Shown here: positions 6,617 through 12,462 of the stretch, piece by piece
How positions within the stretch are numbered: the first letter of the stretch is position 1
How the letters are laid out: each line of letters starts with the position of its first letter
Source: Candidatus Latescibacterota bacterium
GTDB lineage: Bacteria > Latescibacterota > MVCY01
Direction: 5' to 3'
Length of the DNA stretch: 12,462 nt
Assembly: GCA_030608245.1 (NCBI GenBank)
Contig: JAUWEO010000025.1
Location: 1-12,462, forward strand
Made by a program: the position numbers and the translations under genes
The notes under the pieces: generated by a model
Seen by the model: the letters and a program-made list of their open reading frames with translations, nothing else
Told to the model about the DNA's origin: nothing
Database searches by the model: none

Positions 6617-6637
6617 CTGCCGAGAAACTGCCGAGAA
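6616..6637 (+). repeat. 11-bp direct tandem repeat, two copies (ACTGCCGAGAA)
   Basis: Two exact adjacent copies of ACTGCCGAGAA begin on the last base of the wHTH remnant's stop codon. The same period recurs, with another sequence, directly after the intact gene at 8313-8345. Confidence 0.8.
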
Positions 6638-6651
6638 AAGAGGGATAGTTT

Positions 6652-6702
6652 ATGGATGAATTGAACGAGAAGGGAATCGAGTTTATGACAAACCCTTTTT
6701 AG
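6652..6702 (+). other. 16-codon reading frame with plausible ribosome site
   Basis: ATG 6652 follows GAGGGA by about 7 nt and opens MDELNEKGIEFMTNPF before TAG. It may be a tiny leader peptide, a truncated gene start or chance. No family is recognised. Confidence 0.2.
6661..6689 (+). promoter_or_regulatory. Weak promoter candidate upstream of structured element A and the AlbA_2 gene
   Basis: TTGAAC (6661-6666) and TATGAC (6684-6689) are 17 nt apart, each matching four of six consensus bases. If real, transcription would begin before the structured element, which would then be the 5' leader of the AlbA_2 gene. Confidence 0.25.
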
Positions 6703-6733
6703 GCGAGCGAAGGACGGCGGGGTGGCAGAACTC

Positions 6734-6809
6734 TGGTCCAAATACCAGGTATGAGGTTGGGAAAGCCTGGGGCGTCAGGACATACCCGCTGTGAGCGGGT
6801 CGCCTGATC
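6734..6809 (+). ncRNA. Structured repeat element, copy A (three hairpins; unknown class)
   Basis: This 76-nt block matches copy B (8428-8503) at 66 of 76 positions without a gap, by my own alignment. Hairpin 1 is TGGT/ACCA (6734-6737 with 6744-6747). Hairpin 2 is AGGTT/AGCCT (6754-6758 with 6764-6768). Hairpin 3 is ACCCGC/GCGGGT with loop TGTGA (6784-6789 with 6795-6800), closed further out by TCAGG/CCTGA (6775-6779 with 6803-6807). All three differences within hairpins 1 and 2 fall in loops, and the one in hairpin 3 keeps pairing (C-G to U-G). This suggests selection on RNA or single-strand structure. A further 137 nt of structured-looking, non-coding sequence runs to the AlbA_2 start. I recognise no known riboswitch or ncRNA family. 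Confidence 0.55.
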
Positions 6810-6946
6810 CAGCCTGACTGTCGACGTAAGGCAGCCGGCCGGAGAAAAGGTCATCGCTGGAGCGCCTACCTCTGTGAGTCTACCCTGTTAAATAGCGAAA
6901 ACATTTGCAGGTGAAACCCCCGCCGTTTGTCTGAGGCATTTAAACG
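6810..6946 (+). other. Non-coding leader between element A and the AlbA_2 gene
   Basis: No reading frame or known motif is visible. Short self-complementary words occur, such as GCCT/AGGC (6812-6815 with 6829-6832) and the palindrome CCGGCCGG (6835-6842). Copy B of the element lacks this extension. It may be a 5' untranslated leader of the AlbA_2 gene. GAGG at 6933-6936 is the only candidate ribosome site, 10 nt before ATG 6947. Confidence 0.35.
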
Positions 6947-8311
6947 ATGAACAGGACAAAGTTGACAGACCTGATAAAACAAGGCGAAACCGACAGGGCG
7001 GAGTTTAAATCCTCCCTTTCAGACGCCAACCGTATTGTTGAAGTTGTTGCATCCTTCGCTAATGCCAAGGGCGGGACTCTTGTTGTAGGTGTCAGGGGGA
7101 AAAGAATTCTGGGAGTTGATGTGGGGAAAAGAACCATAGAGAGTCTGGTGAACAAAATCACGGATAATACCGATCCTGCGATCTATCCCAAGATAGAAAT
7201 CCTTACTACAGAGGGCAAGACTCTGTTAGTGGTCCCAGTGAGAGAAGGGGAGACTAAACCCTACCTTGCTTTCGGAAGGCCTTTCATCAGGGTTGGTAAC
7301 GTGACGAAATTGATGAAAAGGAATGAGTATGAGACTCTACTGTTTAAGAGACAAAGGGTGGATTTTGATGAGAAAGTATGCGAAGGGGCGTTATTAAAAG
7401 ACATAGATGGAGAAAGACTTCAGTGGTTTCTCAGAAAAGCAAGGGCAGAAAGAAATCTGGATATAGATTCTAAAACAGGAACGGAAGAGATTTTGAATCG
7501 GCTAAGGCTGATGAAGGATGAGGAATTAACGAATGCAGCTATTCTGCTGTTCGGTAAAGAGCCACAGAGATTTTTTCTACAAGCAGAGACGCGGTGCGCC
7601 AGATTTAAAGGACTGAATGTGACGGAGCCATTTATTGATATGAAAGTAATTGGAGGAGATTTGTTTAGCCATGTTGAAGAAACTGAGAGATTTGTGTTGA
7701 GGAATATTAGTAAGGCTGCGTGGATAGAACCTGGCAAGATCGAGAGACAGGAGAAGTGGGAGTATCCACCAGATGCTATTAGAGAAGCCATCACAAATGC
7801 TGTCTGTCATAGAGATTATGAATCTTCAGGGAGTGTTCAAATAAGGATATTCGATGACCGGATCGAAATATGGAATCCAGGTCAGCTGCCGGAGTCTCTG
7901 ACTGTAGAGGATTTGAAAAAGAAACACGAGTCTAAGCCGAGAAATAGGTTAATTGCCAGGTGCTTCTTCCTGGTAAAATTTATAGAAGAGTGGGGAACTG
8001 GGACAAACAAGATTGTGGACTGGTGTCTTAAGCAAGACTTGCCAGAACCGCTATTCGAAGAGGCGGCAGGAAGCTTCGTTGTCAACCTAAGAAAATTTCA
8101 TATTACCGAAGAGGCCTTACAAAAGTTAAACGAAAGGGAAAGAGCAATCATTCAGCGGGTACAAGAGAACCAGAGGATCACCAGCGGTGAGATTCAGAGG
8201 ATGTTTGACGTAAGCAGAGACACAGTCAATAGGTATCTGAAAAATCTATTAGAACGGAGACTGATAGACAAACGCGGGAAAGGAAAGACTACATACTATA
8301 CTTTGCAGTAG
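6947..8311 (+). CDS. AlbA_2 (Schlafen-type) putative DNA-binding protein with RecG-like ATPase C-domain and winged HTH
   Basis: The 454-residue protein has three parts. Residues 12-125 are an AlbA_2/Schlafen-type domain (ETDRAEFKSSLSDANRIV, then SFANAKGGTLVVGV, then RPFIRVGNVTKLM). Residues 270-385 match the HATPase_c_4 region often mislabelled as the RecG C-terminus (PPDAIREAITNAVCHRDY, DDRIEIWNPGQLPE, RNRLIARCFF, EEWGTGTNKI). Residues 392-454 are a winged HTH (ITSGEIQRMFDVSRDTVNRY). Such proteins are widespread, usually accessory, and mostly uncharacterised; DNA binding and transcriptional or defence roles are proposed. Start ATG 6947 has only a weak GAGG site. The gene looks more AT-rich than its neighbours, in keeping with transfer. 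It is bracketed by two copies of a structured element and followed at once by an 11-bp tandem array, which may be its own target. Confidence 0.88.
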   Translation: MNRTKLTDLIKQGETDRAEFKSSLSDANRIVEVVASFANAKGGTLVVGVRGKRILGVDVGKRTIESLVNKITDNTDPAIYPKIEILTTEGKTLLVVPVREGETKPYLAFGRPFIRVGNVTKLMKRNEYETLLFKRQRVDFDEKVCEGALLKDIDGERLQWFLRKARAERNLDIDSKTGTEEILNRLRLMKDEELTNAAILLFGKEPQRFFLQAETRCARFKGLNVTEPFIDMKVIGGDLFSHVEETERFVLRNISKAAWIEPGKIERQEKWEYPPDAIREAITNAVCHRDYESSGSVQIRIFDDRIEIWNPGQLPESLTVEDLKKKHESKPRNRLIARCFFLVKFIEEWGTGTNKIVDWCLKQDLPEPLFEEAAGSFVVNLRKFHITEEALQKLNERERAIIQRVQENQRITSGEIQRMFDVSRDTVNRYLKNLLERRLIDKRGKGKTTYYTLQ

Positions 8312-8312
8312 C

Positions 8313-8345
8313 TTGCGTCAGATTTGCGTCAGATTTGCGTCAGAT
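8313..8345 (+). repeat. 11-bp direct tandem repeat, three copies (TTGCGTCAGAT)
   Basis: Three exact adjacent copies of TTGCGTCAGAT start 2 nt after the AlbA_2 stop codon, followed by a partial fourth (TTG). An 11-bp period is about one helical turn, so bound proteins would line up on one face of the DNA. The remnant wHTH gene has an array with the same period at the same place. Confidence 0.9.
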
Positions 8346-8371
8346 TTGACAGTGGGTGCCTGTAATATAAT
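8346..8371 (+). promoter_or_regulatory. Promoter-like boxes between tandem array and structured element B
   Basis: A perfect TTGACA (8346-8351) and a perfect TATAAT (8366-8371) flank a 14-nt spacer. Both boxes match consensus, but the spacer is 3 nt shorter than the optimum of 17, so activity may be weak or factor-dependent. Transcription would run into structured element B. Confidence 0.3.
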
Positions 8372-8427
8372 GTAAGGTGGGCCAAGGCTTACCTGTAGAA
8401 ACATAAGCAGGGGGATAACAGGACTCG

Positions 8428-8503
8428 TGGTCCCAATACCAGGCAAGAGGTTGGAACAGCCTGCAGCGTCGGGACATACCTGCTGTGAGCGGGTCGCCTA
8501 ATC
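8428..8503 (+). ncRNA. Structured repeat element, copy B (three hairpins; unknown class)
   Basis: This is the partner of copy A at 6734-6809, with 66 of 76 identical positions. Hairpin 1 is TGGT/ACCA (8428-8431 with 8438-8441). Hairpin 2 is AGGTT/AGCCT (8448-8452 with 8458-8462). Hairpin 3 is ACCTGC/GCGGGT with loop TGTGA (8478-8483 with 8489-8494). It starts 116 nt after the AlbA_2 stop; copy A starts 117 nt after the remnant's stop. Similarity ends soon after 8503 and no gene follows on this strand, so B cannot be the leader of a downstream gene here. It may be a free-standing RNA or a DNA element. Confidence 0.55.
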
Positions 8504-8515
8504 TCGCCACTACAC

Positions 8516-8543
8516 AAAAAAAGCGGGCGGAGTTTTCCACCCG
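8516..8543 (-). terminator. Intrinsic terminator of the ftsE-ftsX-envC operon
   Basis: Read on the minus strand, CGGGTGG, loop AAAACT and CCGCCCG form a 7-bp stem (one T-G pair), followed by a C and then seven T residues. It lies about 38 nt after the envC-like stop codon, as expected for rho-independent termination. Confidence 0.75.
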
Positions 8544-8581
8544 ACGGGGTAAGTAGCGGATAAGTCGAAAATGCGGTTTTA

Positions 8582-9781
8582 TCACTTCGGAGCCAACCAC
8601 TTAAGTGGGTCTAACGGCTCCCTTTTCTTGAGGATTTCAAGGTGAAGTTTGGGGCCTTCTAAGGAACCAGTGCTTCCTGAAGTTGCCAGAACCTCACCGG
8701 GTTTGATGCTGTCCCCTTTTGCCACAAAAATCTCCGAGAGATGACCATACAGGCTGAAGTATCCGTTTTGGTGATAGAGCAAGAGGAACTTGCCATATCC
8801 TCTAAACCAGTCAACCAGTACCACTGTTCCTGGTGCCACGGGCCGCACCTGGGTGCCAGAAGGTACTTTTATGTCTATCCCTCGATTAAAGGTCCAGGTT
8901 TTGAGCAGCTTATCCTTGCATCTGCCAAACCGATTGAGCACAGGGCCTTTTACAGGCCAGGGAAGATGACCCTTATGCTGAGCCAAGTTGTAAGTGGGGA
9001 TAATGCCTTTGATCTCTTCTCTGACTACCGACAGCCTCTCCACCTCTTCCAGATACTGTTTGATTAGCAGCTCAATTACGGCTATCTCTTTCTGTAACTC
9101 TTCATCCGCCTGTTGGGCTAACCGGCGATTCTTCCTGATTGAGCCTAAAAGCTGCTTTTTCGCTGCTTTCTCCGCTTCCTGGGCCTTCTGTTTTTTCTGT
9201 CTGTCCCGCTGCAAGCGGAGCTTCTGTCTCAGGTCCGCCTCCAGTCTCCTCTTTCTGGTTTCAATTCCCTGCTTGGTGACCACTATCTCTTCCAAATCCC
9301 TTTTATCCTGCTGTTCAATTAAGGCGAAATATTTGTATCGTCTCAACAGTTCAGGGAAAGAGCTGGAGGAGAGCAAGATCTCTACCTGCTTGAGTCGGCC
9401 GTGTTTATAGATTGCCCGCAGCCTTCTGGCAAAATCTGCCTGGCGTTGTGAAAGAGTCACCGTAGTTGCCTCAAGCTCGTTAGTCGTCCTTTGAATGTCC
9501 TGCTGAAGCAATTTCTCCTGGGCTTGGAGGGTGCGAATATACCTCTGTATCAGATCTATCTGCTTCTCTCTCCAGTGAATCTGCGACAGCACCCTCTTCT
9601 CTTGGCCCTTGAGCTTTGCTACCTGCTCGCGGTTTTTTTTGATCTGCTCTCCAATACTCTCCAATTCTGCCTGTTTTGCCCTGATCCGTTCCTCTAATTC
9701 TCTCTTGGGGTCAGCAGATGATACTGTTTTCCAGGCAAAGAGAGAGAGAAGGAGGCAGGTTATTATTACTATCTTTTTCAT
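8582..9781 (-). CDS. envC: EnvC-like murein hydrolase activator (coiled coil plus degenerate LytM/M23 domain)
   Basis: This 399-residue secreted protein starts with a signal peptide (about residues 1-23, ending in SSA). A long charged coiled coil runs to about residue 250, and a LytM-fold domain covers about 275-397. In E. coli EnvC is held by FtsEX in the periplasm and activates amidases that split septal peptidoglycan. Catalytic M23 enzymes have HxGxD, an internal His and HLH. Here N299 replaces the first zinc-ligand His (FNRGIDIK) and K378 replaces the first His of HLH (PKLHLEI). D303, H347 and H380 remain. It is thus most likely an activator, not an enzyme. The ftsX gene ends 34 nt upstream and the operon terminator follows. 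The role is inferred from family and order; the symbol is by homology. Confidence 0.85.
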   Translation of the reverse strand: MKKIVIITCLLLSLFAWKTVSSADPKRELEERIRAKQAELESIGEQIKKNREQVAKLKGQEKRVLSQIHWREKQIDLIQRYIRTLQAQEKLLQQDIQRTTNELEATTVTLSQRQADFARRLRAIYKHGRLKQVEILLSSSSFPELLRRYKYFALIEQQDKRDLEEIVVTKQGIETRKRRLEADLRQKLRLQRDRQKKQKAQEAEKAAKKQLLGSIRKNRRLAQQADEELQKEIAVIELLIKQYLEEVERLSVVREEIKGIIPTYNLAQHKGHLPWPVKGPVLNRFGRCKDKLLKTWTFNRGIDIKVPSGTQVRPVAPGTVVLVDWFRGYGKFLLLYHQNGYFSLYGHLSEIFVAKGDSIKPGEVLATSGSTGSLEGPKLHLEILKKREPLDPLKWLAPK

Positions 9782-9815
9782 TTTCGTGGGTTATTTTGAT
9801 TTGAGCGTTACCTGT

Positions 9816-10676
9816 TCAGGGGAGATGTCTCAGAATCCGGCGTATTGCCAGGCGGCTTCCCAGACCGCCTAACGCCATCCCTAACGGGATCATCAGCCAG
9901 GCAGCCAATTCTGCCCCAGGGACTAAGCTCAAGGAGGGGAAACGAAGACTGAGCCAGCGGTGAACAAAATAGAGAAGGGCAGCGGCTATGCTGCCACCCA
10001 GGCTTCCTCCAATAATTCCTTCTAAGAGGAAAGGAGCCCGGATGAAACTATCAGTGGCGCCGACTAATCTCATTATCTCAATAGAGTCTCGCCTGGCTAA
10101 GATGGTGAGGTTCACCGTGTTGGAGATAACGAATACGGAAGCCGCGCCGATTACCAAGGTGACCAACACAGCGACAAACGAGAGGATATAAATCAGACGG
10201 TCGAGTTTCTCCACCCACTTCCGGCCGTATTCGATTTCCTCCACCGCCTTCTCTTTTTCTACTGCTTTGATGATGGCAGCAATCTTCTCAGAACTTCTAT
10301 AGCCGCTGGTGAGTGTCACTTTGAGAGAAGCTGGCAAGGGATTCTGAGAGATGGCATCTAAGAAGCCCTCTCCGAAGGTTTTTTCGAACTCTGCCGCCGC
10401 CATCTCTTTATCTACATAGAGGAGTTTCTTTACCTCTGGCATTGCCTTCAGCCTTTTCTCCAGCTCCAGGATCTGTTCTCTGGTGGCGGCATCGGACAGG
10501 TAGATCTCAATCTGGACCCGGCTCTTAACCTGGTCTATCAGACCATAGAGGCTCAGTAATATCAACAGAAGTCCCCCGAACACCACCAGAGAGACGGCAG
10601 TTGTTCCCACCGAGATGAGACCCATCCCTTTGGTGCGACGGAATCCCGCCAGGGCTTCTTTCACTACATAGCTCAC
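9816..10676 (-). CDS. ftsX: Cell division protein FtsX (permease-like subunit)
   Basis: The 286-residue protein has the FtsX plan: a short cytoplasmic N-terminus with FRRTKGMGLISVG, a first membrane helix at about 20-45, a periplasmic domain of about 120 residues, then three more helices at about 168-195, 220-240 and 255-275. The stretch NTVNLTILARRDSIEIMRLV before helix 3 is characteristic of the family. FtsX does not transport a solute. It passes ATP-driven changes from FtsE to periplasmic activators such as EnvC, the next gene in this operon. The ftsE stop lies 18 nt upstream of its start, so the two are co-translated. The length is near the usual 290-350 residues, on the short side. The call is firm. 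Confidence 0.95.
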   Translation of the reverse strand: MSYVVKEALAGFRRTKGMGLISVGTTAVSLVVFGGLLLILLSLYGLIDQVKSRVQIEIYLSDAATREQILELEKRLKAMPEVKKLLYVDKEMAAAEFEKTFGEGFLDAISQNPLPASLKVTLTSGYRSSEKIAAIIKAVEKEKAVEEIEYGRKWVEKLDRLIYILSFVAVLVTLVIGAASVFVISNTVNLTILARRDSIEIMRLVGATDSFIRAPFLLEGIIGGSLGGSIAAALLYFVHRWLSLRFPSLSLVPGAELAAWLMIPLGMALGGLGSRLAIRRILRHLP

Positions 10677-10694
10677 AGAATCGGACTCCTCGGG

Positions 10695-11342
10695 TTAGAA
10701 GATCTTTCCCTTTTCAATCATCAGGCAACGATAGGGCAGAGTTTCCATGAGTTCGGTATCGTGAGTGGCCATCAGTACGGTGGTGCCTTGGTGATTGAGG
10801 TCTCGCAGCAGTTGAAGGATGTCAGAGGCAGCCTCTTTGTCCAGGTCGCCCAGGGGTTCATCGGCCAGAAGGGCAAAGGGCTGGTTTACCAAGGCACGGG
10901 CGATGGATACCCTTTGCTGTTCCCCGCCTGATAACTGAACAGGCATCATATTCCTCAGATGTCCCAGTCCTACCAGTGTTAATGTTTGCAAAACCCTGCG
11001 TTTCATCAAGGCCTTTTTAGCACCAGTCACCTCCAGAGCAAAGGCCACATTGTCGAAGATATTCCTGTCCCTGAGAAGCTTGAAGTCCTGAAATATCATT
11101 CCCACTCGTCGCCGGAGCAGGGGAATATGCCTGGATTTGATAGTTGATGAGTTGTAATCCTCCAACCTCACCCATCCCTGAGTGGGACGCTCATCAAAAT
11201 GGATGAGTCGAAGCACGGTGCTTTTCCCCGCTCCAGAAGGACCCAACAGGAAAACAAACTCCCCCTTCTCTACTTGGAGACTCACATCTTCAAGCACAGT
11301 AGTATTTCCTACGGTTTTGTAAACATGATGCATCTGAATCAT
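10695..11342 (-). CDS. ftsE: Cell division ATP-binding protein FtsE
   Basis: This 215-residue ABC ATPase has all canonical motifs: Walker A GPSGAGKST at 34-42, Q-loop Q85 (GMIFQDF), signature LSGGEQQR at 137-144, Walker B ALLADEP from 157, and the H-loop MATHD. The size and the DFKLLRDRNIFDNVA segment after the Q-loop are typical of FtsE. It sits on the cytoplasmic face with FtsX and drives the periplasmic cell-wall activator during division. Start ATG 11342 has AAGGAAG about 8 nt upstream. It leads the ftsE-ftsX-envC operon, and the methyltransferase upstream is 103 nt away across an inverted repeat, so a separate promoter is likely. No defect is seen. Confidence 0.96.
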   Translation of the reverse strand: MIQMHHVYKTVGNTTVLEDVSLQVEKGEFVFLLGPSGAGKSTVLRLIHFDERPTQGWVRLEDYNSSTIKSRHIPLLRRRVGMIFQDFKLLRDRNIFDNVAFALEVTGAKKALMKRRVLQTLTLVGLGHLRNMMPVQLSGGEQQRVSIARALVNQPFALLADEPLGDLDKEAASDILQLLRDLNHQGTTVLMATHDTELMETLPYRCLMIEKGKIF

Positions 11343-11360
11343 TGGAGTTGCTTCCTTTCA

Positions 11361-11421
11361 GCCACTAAGACACAAAGGGAATAACCTTTTAATAATCTTG
11401 GAGTCTTCGTGTGTTGGTGGC
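11361..11421. repeat. Degenerate inverted repeat between the methyltransferase gene and ftsE
   Basis: GCCACTAAGACACAAAG (11361-11377) matches the reverse complement of 11405-11421 at 13 of 17 positions. The words resemble the CCACTAAGACACAAAGGC-type dispersed repeats common in environmental genomes. This copy looks old and mutated. Confidence 0.55.
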
Positions 11422-11445
11422 CAAACAGCTGGATATTCAGCGGTC

Positions 11446-12216
11446 TCAAAGGCGATATTTCTGTAGCACGAAATGGATTCTGTCCGAATCCTCACTGCCC
11501 GGGCGAAAACTCTGGTCATCATAAAATTCAACAGAGGTAAAAGCTGATTGGTTGAGCATTTGCAGGATCTCATCCAAGCTGTAGATCCTTTGTCGGTGAA
11601 GCTCAGTCAGCACCTTATCCTGATGGTCGAATTTTATCTTGAACTCGGTGATCTGAATCCGAGTGGGGCGAAGGTAGTAGCTGTGCCGCCAGTAAGAAAA
11701 TCCCTTACCCTTCTCTCGTTCTGTCCGGTCGCGAAAATACCTCAAGGAGTTGGTTTCGGTGCAGATGTCGAAGATGAAAATCCCTCCGGGAGAGAGAAAG
11801 GAATGGACGCCCTGAAGAACCTTCTCTATTTCCTGTTTTTGCATTAGATAATTAATGCTGTCATAAAGACAGACTACGACATCGAAATGTCCGGCGATCT
11901 CGACGTGGCGCATATCCATCAGTCTAAACAAAACTGGGACATCGGCTGTGTTCGTCTTCTTCTGGGCCATCTCCAGCATTTCTTCTGAGATATCGGTACC
12001 TACAACCTCATAGCCCCGCCGTGCCAGTTCCAGGGTTAGATTTCCTGTCCCACAGGCCAGCTCCAGTGTCCGTCTGCCCGGAGGACTAAGCCGGGAGATT
12101 ATCTGCTCTAAGTAGTCTGCCCACCCTTGGTAGTCGAGATGGCGCATCACGAAGTCGTAGATAGGAGCAAGTCCCAGGTAGGGATTACAGGCTATTTTCT
12201 TTTTTCTCCAGATCAT
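11446..12216 (-). CDS. Class I SAM-dependent methyltransferase, substrate unknown
   Basis: The protein, 256 residues from ATG 12216, has a Rossmann-like methyltransferase core. Motif I is LELACGTGNLT at about 51-61, GTDIS at about 73-77 would hold the acidic residue for the SAM ribose, then FDVVVCLYDSINYL (motif IV region) and LSPGGIFIFDI follow. The C-terminal 100 residues form the usual extra strands and the substrate region, which give no clear clue. It belongs with small-molecule type methyltransferases; protein or RNA targets cannot be excluded. A TTG at 12240 is an alternative start, and neither start has a good ribosome site. Both overlap the end of the upstream gene (by 32 or 56 nt), which implies translational coupling with that unknown protein. 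Confidence 0.85.
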   Translation of the reverse strand: MIWRKKKIACNPYLGLAPIYDFVMRHLDYQGWADYLEQIISRLSPPGRRTLELACGTGNLTLELARRGYEVVGTDISEEMLEMAQKKTNTADVPVLFRLMDMRHVEIAGHFDVVVCLYDSINYLMQKQEIEKVLQGVHSFLSPGGIFIFDICTETNSLRYFRDRTEREKGKGFSYWRHSYYLRPTRIQITEFKIKFDHQDKVLTELHRQRIYSLDEILQMLNQSAFTSVEFYDDQSFRPGSEDSDRIHFVLQKYRL

Positions 12217-12462
12217 CGTAAGGGTGGGGTGACCAACCAACCGCCCCTATCTTTAGCTCCAGCAGCTCTTCTTTTATGCTCTGGTAGTCGCTTTCGGCGA
12301 ACCAGGCCAGATGGGTTTTACACCGGCAGTCGGAAGAGCCAAGCTTAGGGACCAGTACCTGTGCTCCCTTCAGACTGAAGATGCGGGTGTTCAATTGGCA
12401 TTCCAGCCTGCGGTGAGTGGGGTAGGTTTTCACTTCCACCAGACTGCAGTGGGCTCTCAGGT
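12185..12462 (-). CDS. Uncharacterised protein, C-terminal part (5' end beyond the window)
   Basis: The frame is open to the window edge and ends at TAA 12185, giving at least 92 residues. A GTG at 12439 could be a start, but the frame continues in sense upstream (LRAHCSLVEVKTYP), so the true start is probably outside. Visible features are a cysteine pair followed by a histidine (SSDCRCKTHLAWF), a helix-like SDYQSIKEELLELKI, and a tail GWSPHPYDD. I do not recognise the family. The CxC...H group could bind a metal or be structural. Its 3' end overlaps the methyltransferase gene, so the two are likely co-expressed and may act together. Confidence 0.55.
   Translation of the reverse strand, partial: LRAHCSLVEVKTYPTHRRLECQLNTRIFSLKGAQVLVPKLGSSDCRCKTHLAWFAESDYQSIKEELLELKIGAVGWSPHPYDDLEKKENSL

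Noticed and set aside
6734..6946. Group II intron, IS200/IS605-associated RNA, or a known riboswitch (cobalamin, c-di-GMP)
   Set aside because: There is no reverse transcriptase or TnpB/IscB gene nearby, and the conserved core motifs of those riboswitches are absent. The resemblance was only general hairpin content, so the class is left open.
8313..8345. CRISPR array
   Set aside because: The 11-bp units are directly adjacent with no spacers, are far shorter than CRISPR repeats, and no cas gene is near.
1..12462. tRNA, rRNA or complete insertion sequence
   Set aside because: No cloverleaf with a TTCGA-type arm, no rRNA sequence and no transposase coding region was found on reading both strands.

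Overview
The window looks like chromosomal DNA of a Gram-negative (diderm), probably anaerobic bacterium of roughly 50% GC. An ftsE-ftsX-envC division operon with a secreted, degenerate LytM protein points to a diderm envelope. A synthase resembling the Re-face citrate synthases of strict anaerobes, next to an aconitase-family subunit, points to anaerobic metabolism. Several different palindromic intergenic repeats, of a kind frequent in uncultivated bacterial lineages, fit this. No phylum can be named from the sequence alone.

Layout. (1) 1-1184, plus strand: the tail of a sigma-54-dependent regulator with a Fis-type HTH, then a LOG/TIGR00730 Rossmann-fold gene. (2) 1185-1860: a perfect hairpin and a minus-strand ECF transporter S component. 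(3) 1860-3165: repeat-rich spacers around panB, which has its own TTGACA-17-TATCAT promoter and a GTG start. (4) 3174-6249: a Re-citrate synthase-like HMGL-family enzyme carrying an unexpected C-terminal Cache-type sensor domain, translationally coupled to a LeuC/aconitase-like large subunit. No small subunit follows. (5) 6250-8515: an accessory-looking island with two GC hairpins, a winged-HTH gene remnant, an intact AlbA_2/Schlafen-ATPase-wHTH gene, and two copies of a structured element. The copies match at 66 of 76 positions without gaps and lie almost the same distance (117 and 116 nt) after the two wHTH reading frames. Each frame is followed immediately by an 11-bp tandem array. (6) 8516-12462, minus strand, transcribed toward the island: an edge-truncated unknown gene, a SAM methyltransferase, ftsE, ftsX and an envC-like amidase activator, ending at an intrinsic terminator.

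How the genes work together. FtsE and FtsX form the ABC-type complex that controls periplasmic EnvC-like activators of cell-wall amidases. The synthase and the aconitase-like subunit probably catalyse consecutive steps, condensation and then isomerisation of the hydroxy-acid (citrate to isocitrate is my preferred reading; the leucine-type pathway is the alternative). The Cache domain would be an allosteric sensor inside the cytoplasm. PanB draws on 2-oxoisovalerate for pantothenate. The best candidate for an undescribed system is the repeated module in region 5: AlbA_2/wHTH gene, 11-bp direct repeats, and a conserved three-hairpin element.
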